In this document: piece by piece, positions 18,272-26,027 of the stretch | Position numbering within the stretch: the first letter of the stretch is position 1 | How the letters are laid out: the number at the start of each line of letters is the position of its first letter | Assembly (NCBI GenBank): GCA_002724245.1 | Contig: PBOG01000019.1 | Location: forward strand, 1 to 56,240 | Origin: Planctomycetaceae bacterium | GTDB taxonomy: Bacteria > Planctomycetota > Planctomycetia > Pirellulales > Pirellulaceae | Reading direction: 5' to 3' | DNA length: 56,240 nt | Notes under the pieces: generated by a model | Told to the model about the DNA's origin: nothing | The model's database searches: none | What the model saw: only the letters and a program-made list of their open reading frames with translations | Program-made: the position numbers and the translations under genes

Positions 18272-19018
18272 TCAGCGCCCTGCGAGGAGTCGCTCCCCGA
18301 GCGAATCATCCAAATCTGGAATCCCGAAAATTTTGTTAGCCGTTTCCTGTTGAGGGTACTCGACACGATGAAATTCAACCTGCTGCTCTTCCAGCGTCAC
18401 GTAACAACTCCTCGGATCACCATCGCGAGGCTGACCAACACTGCCAACATTGACCATCACTTTGTCACTACTCAAACGATACCGGTTGTTAATATCTGGT
18501 GGGCTAAAGAACTCATTGCTATCGGTGAATACTCCGGGAACATGCGTATGCCCCTGAAAGCAATACTGTTGAATGAGCTGGAATACTCTGGTCATCTTCT
18601 GCGAGTTGTAAACATCTTCCGGAAAAATATATTCGTTCAACGGACTCCGTGCCGAACCATGGACAAACAAGAGATCACCTTCACGGTGATTTCGTTGCAG
18701 CTCACAAAGAAAATCCCAACGCCGTATACGCTGCTGTTCGCCTGTTTCAGCTTCTAACTGTTGTCGCGTCCAAAAAATCGCCCGTTCGGCGCCGCTACTG
18801 AACGCCTCAGGATCAAACAGGGCACCATGGTCATGGTTCCCCAGAATGCAGACCTTAAAATCCATTGCCACGTCCAGGCATTCACAGGGATTCGGCCCAT
18901 AACCGATCACATCACCTAGACAATAGATCTCGTCGACATCTCGCTTGGAGATGTCGTCTAGCACTGCCTGCAGCGCTTCCAGGTTGCCGTGAATATCACT
19001 GATGATCGCTCGCTTCAC
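18272..19018 (-). CDS. Metallophosphoesterase, YfcE/MJ0936-like (copy 1)
   Basis: 248 residues. Calcineurin-like metal sites are intact: [15 protein letters not shown] (D-x-H), [17 protein letters not shown] (GDxxGYG), ILGNHDHG (GNHD), LLFVHGSA and FQGHTHVPG, followed by [15 protein letters not shown]. This is the protein phosphatase/phosphodiesterase group often annotated as YfcE-like; the physiological substrate is unknown. The neighbouring gene at 19344-20099 is a clear paralogue with the same motif order, so this is a tandem duplication. It precedes yidC by about 100 bases on the same strand. Confidence 0.9.
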   Translation of the reverse strand: MKRAIISDIHGNLEALQAVLDDISKRDVDEIYCLGDVIGYGPNPCECLDVAMDFKVCILGNHDHGALFDPEAFSSGAERAIFWTRQQLEAETGEQQRIRRWDFLCELQRNHREGDLLFVHGSARSPLNEYIFPEDVYNSQKMTRVFQLIQQYCFQGHTHVPGVFTDSNEFFSPPDINNRYRLSSDKVMVNVGSVGQPRDGDPRSCYVTLEEQQVEFHRVEYPQQETANKIFGIPDLDDSLGERLLAGR

Positions 19019-19074
19019 AGCGTAACCCTTGACGCAATCTAGCGACCTCTAGCGTAACCCAGGGAGCAGCCAGT

Positions 19075-19311
19075 ATGTTGAACCGCATCAAACACACCCA
19101 CACGCAACGGCTTTCCAGAGCCGCAAACTCAAAGTCTAGGACGACTTACGACAACGGTCAAGCGGCCTCACTGGGCCCCGTTGCCGTCATGTACCAGCCA
19201 CTGCAGGCTGAAGTGTACCAGCCACTGCAGGCTGAAGTGATGTGTAGCGCGGACTCCACAATGCCTGAGGCCAATAAGCTGGTGGGCAAGGCCTGCAGCA
19301 CCCGGTCCTAG
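19075..19311 (+). CDS. Possible small protein (78 aa) with an internal duplicated octapeptide
   Basis: An open frame lies between the two metallophosphoesterase genes and opposite to them. It starts with ATG at 19075, some ten bases after AGGGAG, and encodes a Thr/Ser-rich product with no recognisable domain. A perfect 24-base tandem duplication gives two consecutive copies of YQPLQAEV. I cannot tell whether this is a gene; the in-frame repeat and fair ribosome-binding site argue for it, while the absence of any family resemblance argues against. If it is not a gene, the 19019-19343 interval is a non-coding spacer containing only the repeat. Confidence 0.28.
   Translation: MLNRIKHTHTQRLSRAANSKSRTTYDNGQAASLGPVAVMYQPLQAEVYQPLQAEVMCSADSTMPEANKLVGKACSTRS
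19190..19237. repeat. 24-base perfect tandem duplication
   Basis: Two adjacent identical copies, 19190-19213 and 19214-19237, each TGTACCAGCCACTGCAGGCT followed by GAAG. The third TG after the second copy begins to repeat again. The period is a multiple of three. Confidence 0.95.
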
Positions 19312-19343
19312 CGGACGGACATCGGCACTCGAAAATCCCTCAT

Positions 19344-20099
19344 TCAGCGTCCCGATTTCAAACGATCGCCGAGCATATTATCGAGTTGATCAACGCGGTA
19401 GATCTTGTTGGCAGTGGCCTCGAAATCATATTCAACGCGCCTGAAAATCAGGCGTTGCTCACTCTTATCAAGAATAACGTAGCTGCCACGCGGATCGCTG
19501 TCCCTGGGCTGGCCAACGGAACCCACATTGAACATTGCCTTGTCACCGGTCAGGACAACTTCGCCGCCGAGTTCATCCGGAGAACGAAAATCACCCTCGA
19601 GCGGAAACATGCCCGGAATATGCGTGTGCCCCTGGAAACAGTAGCCTTCAAATCGCGAAAACAAGCCCTCCATTTTCCGCAGGTTGTAGACATCCTCTGG
19701 AAACACATACTCGTTGGTTGGGTCGCGCGGTGAACCATGGACAAAAAGAAGATCGTCCACCTTGTGGGTTCTTGGCAATTCTCCCAGGAAGTCCCAACGT
19801 GCGTTAATTTGATCGCGAGCGCCGACCGCATCCAACTGGTCACGGGTCCAATAGATTGCCTGGAGGGCTACTGGATTGAAGCCTTCGGGATCAAAGAGCG
19901 CAGCTTGATCATGGTTGCCAAGAATCGTCAAAGAACAACTTCGCATCACAGTATCAAGACACTCGCAAGGGTTCGGCCCATATCCAATCACATCCCCCAG
20001 GCACCAAATGTCCTTGATACCTTGCTGACGGATATCTTCCAGAACGGCTCGCAACGCTTCCAGGTTGCCATGAATGTCGCTAATCAGCGCGAGCTTCAC
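19344..20099 (-). CDS. Metallophosphoesterase, YfcE/MJ0936-like (copy 2)
   Basis: 251 residues from a GTG at 20099, chosen because AAGGGAG sits seven bases before it and the protein then starts (M)[19 protein letters not shown], aligning with copy 1; a TTG at 20126 would add nine residues. The metal-binding motifs match copy 1: [57 protein letters not shown] and [13 protein letters not shown]. By eye well over half of the positions are shared with copy 1, so the two arose by duplication. The substrate is unknown. The 388 bases upstream contain no gene I can support. Confidence 0.9.
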   Translation of the reverse strand: MKLALISDIHGNLEALRAVLEDIRQQGIKDIWCLGDVIGYGPNPCECLDTVMRSCSLTILGNHDQAALFDPEGFNPVALQAIYWTRDQLDAVGARDQINARWDFLGELPRTHKVDDLLFVHGSPRDPTNEYVFPEDVYNLRKMEGLFSRFEGYCFQGHTHIPGMFPLEGDFRSPDELGGEVVLTGDKAMFNVGSVGQPRDSDPRGSYVILDKSEQRLIFRRVEYDFEATANKIYRVDQLDNMLGDRLKSGR

Positions 20100-20487
20100 G
20101 CCATACTCCCTTGTCTTTTCGATCAAACGAGGAACTCAACACAGTACTCCAGCGTACCGCATCTCCCGAACTCTCTCTGCCTCTCCGACGACCTCAACAC
20201 CGGTCCATCTCCGCCTGCCAAACTCGTCTCGATTTGAGCCCGGCGTCAACCTCACCCAGTGTACCAACCTGGGGCCGCGCGATTCAACGTGGGTTCTCGC
20301 CGCACCGCACGATCCCACCAGCAAAGAGCCAGCTAGTGCGTCATCCGATACCACCCGATGACCACTAACGGTATGCCGTCGATAGAGTGCTTTTGACTGA
20401 TGACATATTACTGATGACAACGTCGCAAAAGAACCGCACCCGCGCCGTCGATCCAGACCATGAGCCCGGCGGCCCGGAACATTGGTC
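20100..20487. other. Intergenic region, nothing supported
   Basis: Spacer between metallophosphoesterase copy 2 and groES. Overlapping open frames are present on both strands but they are compositionally simple, lack ribosome-binding sites and show no domain. No tRNA-like or clear hairpin structure was seen. Confidence 0.5.
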
Positions 20488-20772
20488 CTACTCAACCACG
20501 GCAAGTACGTCGTCCTCACATACTATGATCACTTCGTCGTCCATTAGCACTTCCGTCTTCCCGTTTCCATAAAACAGGACTCGATCCCCTTCCTGAACTT
20601 GTGGGCTAACACGCTCTCCGTTGGGGAGTCGACGCCCCTCACCGACCGACAAGACACGCCCCTGTTGCGTAAGTCCCTGGGCTGCCTCTGGCAGGAGAAT
20701 CCCGCCGGCAGAGGTCGGCTCTGCAGCAATTCGCTTCACGACCAGATTATCGCCCAATGGTTCGACTCGCAT
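20488..20772 (-). CDS. groES: Co-chaperonin GroES (Hsp10), not adjacent to groEL
   Basis: 94 residues, the standard length. It caps the GroEL folding chamber. Motifs: start MRVEPLGDNLVVKRI, mobile loop AEPTSAGGILLPEAA, GEGRRLPNGERV, and GDRVLFYGNGKTEVLMDDEV with the C-terminal strand. Normally groEL follows directly; here the next gene downstream on this strand is a metallophosphoesterase almost 400 bases away, and no groEL lies in the window. Planctomycetes commonly have several chaperonin loci, so this may be an extra copy. I did not find the CIRCE inverted repeat of HrcA regulation upstream. Confidence 0.93.
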   Translation of the reverse strand: MRVEPLGDNLVVKRIAAEPTSAGGILLPEAAQGLTQQGRVLSVGEGRRLPNGERVSPQVQEGDRVLFYGNGKTEVLMDDEVIIVCEDDVLAVVE

Positions 20773-21108
20773 TTGGCTCTTTATCCGTTACGAAGTCACC
20801 CTGCCACCCCAGCGGGGCGGCCTCAAACAAGTCGCAGATTCTCGCACGCGAATGGCACTCACACAAGTGGCGAAATTGGGCTGTTTTGGATTTCTCGCCC
20901 CCTCCGCTTCGCTGCCCAGCGGCCTACCGTTGACTGGGACCTGCCCCCCTGAAAAACCCTGCCAGAACAACTTCTACGACAACTCTGCCCTAGATCGTTA
21001 AGGAGAACTGACCGCGCATTCCGATAAACCGTACTATTGCCGCCCAAAATGCGTTCGGCGTTACCGCTGCGGCGATTGAATTTTCCTTGCCAAATGGTGG
21101 AATTTTCG
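20773..21108. other. Divergent intergenic region between groES and the coiled-coil gene
   Basis: About 336 bases with no supportable gene. It should hold the groES promoter on the minus strand and the coiled-coil gene promoter on the plus strand, but I could not assign clear -35/-10 pairs. Confidence 0.45.
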
Positions 21109-22344
21109 ATGAATGCTCGCCCGCAACAGCCGGACGCCACCAATCTCAATCCTGCCTGCGATTCCAACTCGGGCCACCGCTACGATGCGGCCCACTATTC
21201 CAGGGCCCCCTCACCAGATCATAACGTTACGCCGACGGCCCTTCCGGAAGTCGAGCTGCTGCAACGTCAGACGCAGCAACTTGAAACACACCTCAAACAG
21301 CGGCTCCACGAGCTGGACCGCCGCGAGGCACAAGTCCACGCATCGTGCGCACAACTGGAATCCGACTTGCGAATCGCCCGCATGTGGTGGCTGGATCATC
21401 AGTGTGAATTGCAAGAACACGAGCAATTTTCGTCAAAACACGTGAAACACTCCGTGGACGACAACACACAGCCCGCGGCAGTAACGCGCGCCACAAAACG
21501 ACCACTCGCTTCAGACGAACAACAGCGGACCGACCTGGAAACCCTCCGCATTAACCTCGGACTCGCCGAATCGCCTGTACCGACGACAAAACAAGGTCAC
21601 CCATCTCCACACAACACGGAGGCGAATCCGGGTGATATACATGAGACAACACTCCACACGGTGCTGGAAACCCTGAAACACAGTGCCAGTCGACTACATG
21701 CCGACCAGCGAACGCTCGCGCAAGAACGCGAGGCGTGGCAACAGGAACGCATGGATCAAGAAGCGGAACTGAAACACCGCGAACAGCAACTGGAGAAAAA
21801 AGTCACGCGTGCTGCACAACGACTACAGCAACGCCGAGCGCTACTTTCACGAATGAGCAAAACCGTAGCCGCCTGGGATGAACAAGCAGTGCAGCACCAT
21901 CGTGCATCACTAGAAGCCCGATGGGTGGCGGAACAACTCTACCACGATCTCCAAGCCACCGTGCCATCGGGTCAGCTCCGCGATAAACGTCAGGCGGCGC
22001 AGCGACGACTGGAACAGCACTACCACAATCGAGAAGCCGCCGCGCAACAGCGTCAGCTGGTATTGAACCAACAGACCGCACAGTTACATCGGCAACAGGC
22101 TGAACTGGCAAAACAGCGTGCAACCATACTGCAAGAGACTGAGAGCCAACGTCGGAAGATTGCGCAATTGACTGCACGGCTCGTGGAGCGGCAACGTCAA
22201 CTCGACCGACGTGAACAACTACTACGCCAGCAGCGTCAAACATGGCAAAACGAGCAGTACCAGCAACAGCAGGCGATCTACCAGCTACTGACGGAACGCG
22301 ATTACGTGCCAACGCCACCTGCAGCCGGCAGCCATAGTCAATAG
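21109..22344 (+). CDS. Long coiled-coil protein of unknown function
   Basis: 411 residues from the ATG at 21109, which has GGTGGA about eight bases upstream; in-frame ATGs at 21049 and 21094 are alternatives. The protein is very rich in Gln, Arg, Glu and Ala. Heptad-type coiled coil is evident at about residues 50-100 (ELLQRQTQQLETHLKQRL) and again from about 195 to 390 (LTARLVERQRQLDRREQLLR), with a low-complexity linker between. The pair of tryptophans in ARMWWLDHQCELQEHEQF marks the end of the first helix. It has no signal peptide, membrane segment or catalytic motif. A structural or scaffolding role is plausible, but I recognise no named family. Confidence 0.75.
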   Translation: MNARPQQPDATNLNPACDSNSGHRYDAAHYSRAPSPDHNVTPTALPEVELLQRQTQQLETHLKQRLHELDRREAQVHASCAQLESDLRIARMWWLDHQCELQEHEQFSSKHVKHSVDDNTQPAAVTRATKRPLASDEQQRTDLETLRINLGLAESPVPTTKQGHPSPHNTEANPGDIHETTLHTVLETLKHSASRLHADQRTLAQEREAWQQERMDQEAELKHREQQLEKKVTRAAQRLQQRRALLSRMSKTVAAWDEQAVQHHRASLEARWVAEQLYHDLQATVPSGQLRDKRQAAQRRLEQHYHNREAAAQQRQLVLNQQTAQLHRQQAELAKQRATILQETESQRRKIAQLTARLVERQRQLDRREQLLRQQRQTWQNEQYQQQQAIYQLLTERDYVPTPPAAGSHSQ

Positions 22345-22429
22345 ACCCAAAGTCATAGATTAATGCCTTGACTCTACGGCTCTCCATTCCTGGTCCATAG
22401 TGTGCCGACCAGCCAAACGGTCGGGCTTC

Positions 22430-22462
22430 ATATCGTCAAGATATCGTCCAGATATGACACCA
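22430..22462. repeat. Three 11-base phased repeats
   Basis: ATATCGTCAAG, ATATCGTCCAG and ATATGACACCA follow one another at 11-base spacing, the first two differing at one base. They lie about 85 bases upstream of the MoaD/ThiS-like gene, so they could be a regulator-binding site. Confidence 0.5.
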
Positions 22463-22543
22463 CGCGGCGCGGAAAACCGTCCCCCAGGCCCCGACAGCAC
22501 CCGTTTCTGCTAAGATGTGTTGCCCCTTTCAGATAATATGCCC

Positions 22544-22807
22544 ATGGCCACCATCTACATCCCACCTTCGTTACAAACGCTTACCGACGGACTCGAAAAA
22601 GTAGAACTCGAGGCCCTGCGGGTCAGTGATGCTGTCCAAGGCCTGGAACAGCGTTTTCCCGGCATTGAAAGTCGACTGTGCGAAGGAGACCAGCTGTCGC
22701 CGGGACTACAGGTATCTGTAGACGGATCGCTGCGTGGACTGGGACTGCTGTGCCGCCTCAACCAGGATAGTGAAGTCCATTTCCTCCCCGCCCTGGGCGG
22801 GGGATAA
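22544..22807 (+). CDS. MoaD/ThiS-family ubiquitin-like sulfur carrier
   Basis: 87 residues if translation starts at the ATG at 22544; the ATG at 22538 adds two residues. The beta-grasp pattern is visible: MATIYIPPSLQTLTDG at the start, an internal FPGIESRL helix, and the strand VHFLPALGGG at the very C-terminus, ending in the di-glycine tail that is thiocarboxylated in MoaD and ThiS. Such carriers deliver sulfur for molybdopterin, thiamine, cysteine or other products. Neither a MoeB/ThiF activating enzyme nor a MoaE partner is adjacent, so the pathway cannot be assigned. The gene ends 30 bases before the PLP enzyme gene on the same strand, suggesting co-transcription. Confidence 0.85.
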   Translation: MATIYIPPSLQTLTDGLEKVELEALRVSDAVQGLEQRFPGIESRLCEGDQLSPGLQVSVDGSLRGLGLLCRLNQDSEVHFLPALGGG

Positions 22808-22837
22808 CTCAATTTCTTTCCAACACGCGCTCACATC

Positions 22838-23938
22838 ATGAACTTACCCGCTCTGCAATCCGCGCCACATGACATTGACACACCTGCGCTCTGTGTTGAC
22901 TTGGATCGAATGGAAGCCAACATTGGCCACATGGTCGCTTGCTGCCGTCAACACAAGATTGACTGGCGTCCCCACTCCAAGTGCCACAAATCACCTGCTA
23001 TCGCACAGAAACTTGTGGCAGCAGGCGCCATCGGCGTAACCTGCGCAAAAGTCGGAGAAGCCGAGGTGATGGCTGCCGCTGGAGTGACTGACTTGCTCAT
23101 CGCGAACCAGATTGTCGGCGCACAAAAAGTCGCACGCCTTGTCGAATTGCGCCGCACAGCGGACCCAATCATCTGCTTCGACCATCTGGATCAAGCACGG
23201 CCTATCGGCGCAGCGATGCATGACGAGGGACTGGCTATCCGCGCACTGATCGAAGTCGACATCGGTATGCAACGTGCCGGAACACTCCCCGGTGAACCCA
23301 GCGTTCAACTCGCAACGGCACTCGCCGAACTACCTGGAATTCAATTCGCCGGCGTCATGGGATACGAGGGGCACTTGTTACGCGTAGCCGACCCGGCAGA
23401 AAAAGAAGAACGCATTCGCACCGACATAGGGACTCTGGTCAAGACAAAAGAGCTGGTGGAAAGCCACAACATTGAATGCCCGATCTGCTCCTGCGGGGGC
23501 ACTGGATCGTATGCTTATTCGGCGTCCCAGCCTGGCATTACTGAAATCCAGGCGGGTGGTGCAATCTTTATGGACGACTACTATCGCAAACAATGTCATG
23601 TCGAAGGTCTTGATTTCGCGCTCACGCTCATGGCAACCGTAGTCAGCCGCCCTGCCCCAGACCGAGCAATTATCGACGCTGGACGCAAGACGATGAATGC
23701 AGAACTCGAAATGCCGCGTGTAATTAGCCACACCGGCATCCAGGTTGAAGGGCTGTCTGCAGAACACGGCACGCTTCATCTAGAGCCCGAGGCGGCAGAC
23801 CTGGCAATCGGTGACCGCCTCGTACTGATGCCCGGATATTCTGACTTTACATGCGTACTCCACGATCGTTTCTTTGCTTTCCGCGACCAAAATCTGGAGG
23901 AAATCTGGCCCCTCGAAGGTCGCGGTAGACTGCAATAA
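22838..23938 (+). CDS. PLP enzyme of the DSD1/D-threonine aldolase family
   Basis: 366 residues, usual for the family (fold-type III, alanine-racemase-like barrel then a beta domain). The start DTPALCVDLDRMEANIGHM leads to the PLP lysine in WRPHSKCHKSPAIAQ (about residue 48). Later motifs include GVTCAKVGEAEVM, LIEVDIGMQRAG, and CSCGGTGSYAYS, which resembles the phosphate-binding loop. Characterised members are D-threonine aldolases and D-serine dehydratases that need a divalent metal held near the C-terminus by a His-x-Cys or His-x-Asp pair. In the equivalent stretch here I read MPGYSDFTCVLHDRFFAF, with Tyr where His is expected, so the metal site and reaction may differ. The substrate is uncertain. 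Confidence 0.85.
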   Translation: MNLPALQSAPHDIDTPALCVDLDRMEANIGHMVACCRQHKIDWRPHSKCHKSPAIAQKLVAAGAIGVTCAKVGEAEVMAAAGVTDLLIANQIVGAQKVARLVELRRTADPIICFDHLDQARPIGAAMHDEGLAIRALIEVDIGMQRAGTLPGEPSVQLATALAELPGIQFAGVMGYEGHLLRVADPAEKEERIRTDIGTLVKTKELVESHNIECPICSCGGTGSYAYSASQPGITEIQAGGAIFMDDYYRKQCHVEGLDFALTLMATVVSRPAPDRAIIDAGRKTMNAELEMPRVISHTGIQVEGLSAEHGTLHLEPEAADLAIGDRLVLMPGYSDFTCVLHDRFFAFRDQNLEEIWPLEGRGRLQ

Positions 23939-24037
23939 TCCAGGCCGTTCTTCGGCCTTCCACTAGCCCAGGAATTCTGCCACACTTCGCCACGCTAAGC
24001 GTTCGTCGCTCTCCTTTTCAAAAGGAATCGTGGCATC

Positions 24038-25822
24038 ATGTCGCGCAGATTCTGTCCTCTGCTGGTGGTCGTATTCTTCGTTGCTCTCAGTGGCGATGCG
24101 CCGGGCCAGATCCCGATTGAATCCGTGCCCGCCAAGGCCGATGCCACCCCGGCGGCCAAGTCTGAAAACACCGACCCGACGCTGGCCGCCGAATTGGCCT
24201 CACCGCGAGCTACTTTGCGTACTTTTCTGGAAGCCTGTCGCCAGGAGGATATGAAACGGGCGGCCTTAACGCTCGACATCTCCGAGATGCCCGGCAGTGA
24301 CGACGCCCGCGCGCTTGCCTCGCAGCGGATCGCCGCGAAACTTAATGAAATCCTCAGCCGACTCCTGGACGTAGATCTATCAAGCGTCCCGGATGATCCA
24401 GAACACCCACAGGCATACTCGCTGGTCGAAGGCCAGGACATTCCGGATGAAACCGATATTGCCGCACTCGCCGCGATCAAGATCAGCCGCATCCCTGCAG
24501 ACAAGTTATGGCGATTCAGTTCCGAAACCGTTGATCAAATTGACACGCTCCGTGAACAAGCCAAAGACCGCAAACCAGTCACACCTGGAAAAGCCGTGCA
24601 GTCAACCGACCTGGCAATCCGGTTGTCCGACCTGTTTCCCAACCTTCAGAACAAGACCCTGGTCCTGAAAGATTACCAGTGGATCTGCCTCGCCGTTCTG
24701 ATATTCCTCGGATTTCTAGCTGACATACTAGTGCGTTTGTTGCTGCGTCACCTGACGGTCGCCTGGTTCCGTTTCATGCGTAACGGCGAGCAACGGCAGG
24801 CAGAAAAACACGTCTGGCGCCCTCTTGGTTTACTTGCCCAAGCGCTCGTCTGGTACGGCGGCATCTGGCTCATCGATCTAAACCCATTAGTCCACTCCAT
24901 CTTCGGCTATGGTGTCAAAACACTGACTGTCGTGTCGGCGACATGGACGGCATTTCGACTGACCGACCTCCTCTCCGCCTACCTGGCACGGCGGGCGGCA
25001 GCGACTCCCACCCGCTTCGATGACTTGCTGGTGCAACTCCTCTCCAAGTCACTCAAAGCACTTTCCTTATGCGTGGGATTGATCCTGTTTTCACACGTCT
25101 TTGCCCTTGATCTCTGGGGCCTCATGGGCGGGCTCGGGATCGGCGGCCTCGCACTGGCCTTTGCCGCCAAAGACACGATCGGCAACTTCTTTGGTTCGCT
25201 CACCGTATTGGCAGACCGCCCCTTTGAAATTGGCGACTGGATCATCACCGAAGGTGTCGAAGGTTCTGTTGAAAACGTAGGGTTTCGCAGTACACGGCTG
25301 CGCACCTTCTATAACTCGGTGATCACTTTGCCCAACAGCCGTCTGACTACTGCGGTCGTTGACAACATGGGCCGACGACGGTTCCGGAGATTCAAAGAAA
25401 CGATCGGTATTCAATACGATTCATCTCCGGAACAGATGGAAGCGTTTTGCGAGGGGATTCGTGAACTGATTCGTCGCCATCCGTACACCCGCAAAGACTA
25501 CTATCACGTGTACTTCAACGGCTTCGGGGACAACGCCTTGAACATCCTCTTGTACTGCTTTGTTGAAACCCCCGACTGGGCAACCGAACTTCGCGAAAAA
25601 CATCGGTTGTTCCAGGACATTTCCCGGCTCGCTGCCAGCCTCGGCGTGTCCTTTGCATTCCCCACGCGTACAATTCACCTGGTGCAATCGGAAAACACCC
25701 CAACGGAGGCTCCGCAAATGGGTGATCCAATCGATGCGGGACGTCTACAAGGTGCAGAAATCGCCGGACCTCCAGCGACCGCAGAAACACGCCCGGGACC
25801 CGTTGTCTTTACCAATCCGTAG
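24038..25822 (+). CDS. Mechanosensitive ion channel, MscS family
   Basis: 594 residues, about twice the E. coli MscS. It has a signal-peptide-like start (CPLLVVVFFVALSGDAPGQ) and a periplasmic soluble domain to about residue 205. Several membrane helices follow (YQWICLAVLIFLGFLADILV, ALSLCVGLILFSHVFALDLW). The pore-lining helix is recognisable as GGLGIGGLALAFAAKDTIGN, followed by FFGSLTVLADRPFEIGDWI and the beta domain with LPNSRL. The C-terminal alpha/beta vestibule ends with an acidic and proline-rich tail. The channel would open on hypo-osmotic stress; the large periplasmic domain suggests added regulation. The ATG at 24038 is preceded by AAAGGA. Confidence 0.93.
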   Translation: MSRRFCPLLVVVFFVALSGDAPGQIPIESVPAKADATPAAKSENTDPTLAAELASPRATLRTFLEACRQEDMKRAALTLDISEMPGSDDARALASQRIAAKLNEILSRLLDVDLSSVPDDPEHPQAYSLVEGQDIPDETDIAALAAIKISRIPADKLWRFSSETVDQIDTLREQAKDRKPVTPGKAVQSTDLAIRLSDLFPNLQNKTLVLKDYQWICLAVLIFLGFLADILVRLLLRHLTVAWFRFMRNGEQRQAEKHVWRPLGLLAQALVWYGGIWLIDLNPLVHSIFGYGVKTLTVVSATWTAFRLTDLLSAYLARRAAATPTRFDDLLVQLLSKSLKALSLCVGLILFSHVFALDLWGLMGGLGIGGLALAFAAKDTIGNFFGSLTVLADRPFEIGDWIITEGVEGSVENVGFRSTRLRTFYNSVITLPNSRLTTAVVDNMGRRRFRRFKETIGIQYDSSPEQMEAFCEGIRELIRRHPYTRKDYYHVYFNGFGDNALNILLYCFVETPDWATELREKHRLFQDISRLAASLGVSFAFPTRTIHLVQSENTPTEAPQMGDPIDAGRLQGAEIAGPPATAETRPGPVVFTNP

Positions 25823-25972
25823 GCAACTGCTGCTGCGCCTGCCGGCAATTCAGTCGGCCCCCTTCCAAAACCAGGCGCTGTAAATCTAAAACGACTGGCG
25901 ACCGCGAGAAGGATTGCGGCAACTCGTCGAATTTCCGACTCTGCGGTAAACACGCGATAGGATATAATCCGA

Positions 25973-25978
25973 GTACGC
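25973..25978 (+). promoter_or_regulatory. Putative -10 box TATAAT upstream of the VWA gene
   Basis: A perfect TATAAT within GGATATAATCC, 50 bases before the VWA start codon. No good -35 hexamer is found at 16-18 bases, so it may need an activator or be accidental. Confidence 0.3.
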
Positions 25979-26027
25979 GCCGTAACCCAGTGGAATCCCG
26001 TTAAATCTGGCTCGCAGGAGTCCCAGC

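Noticed and set aside
20773-21108. Possible CIRCE heat-shock element upstream of groES
   Set aside because: Only a single TGGCACTC-like half was seen, without the matching half nine bases away.
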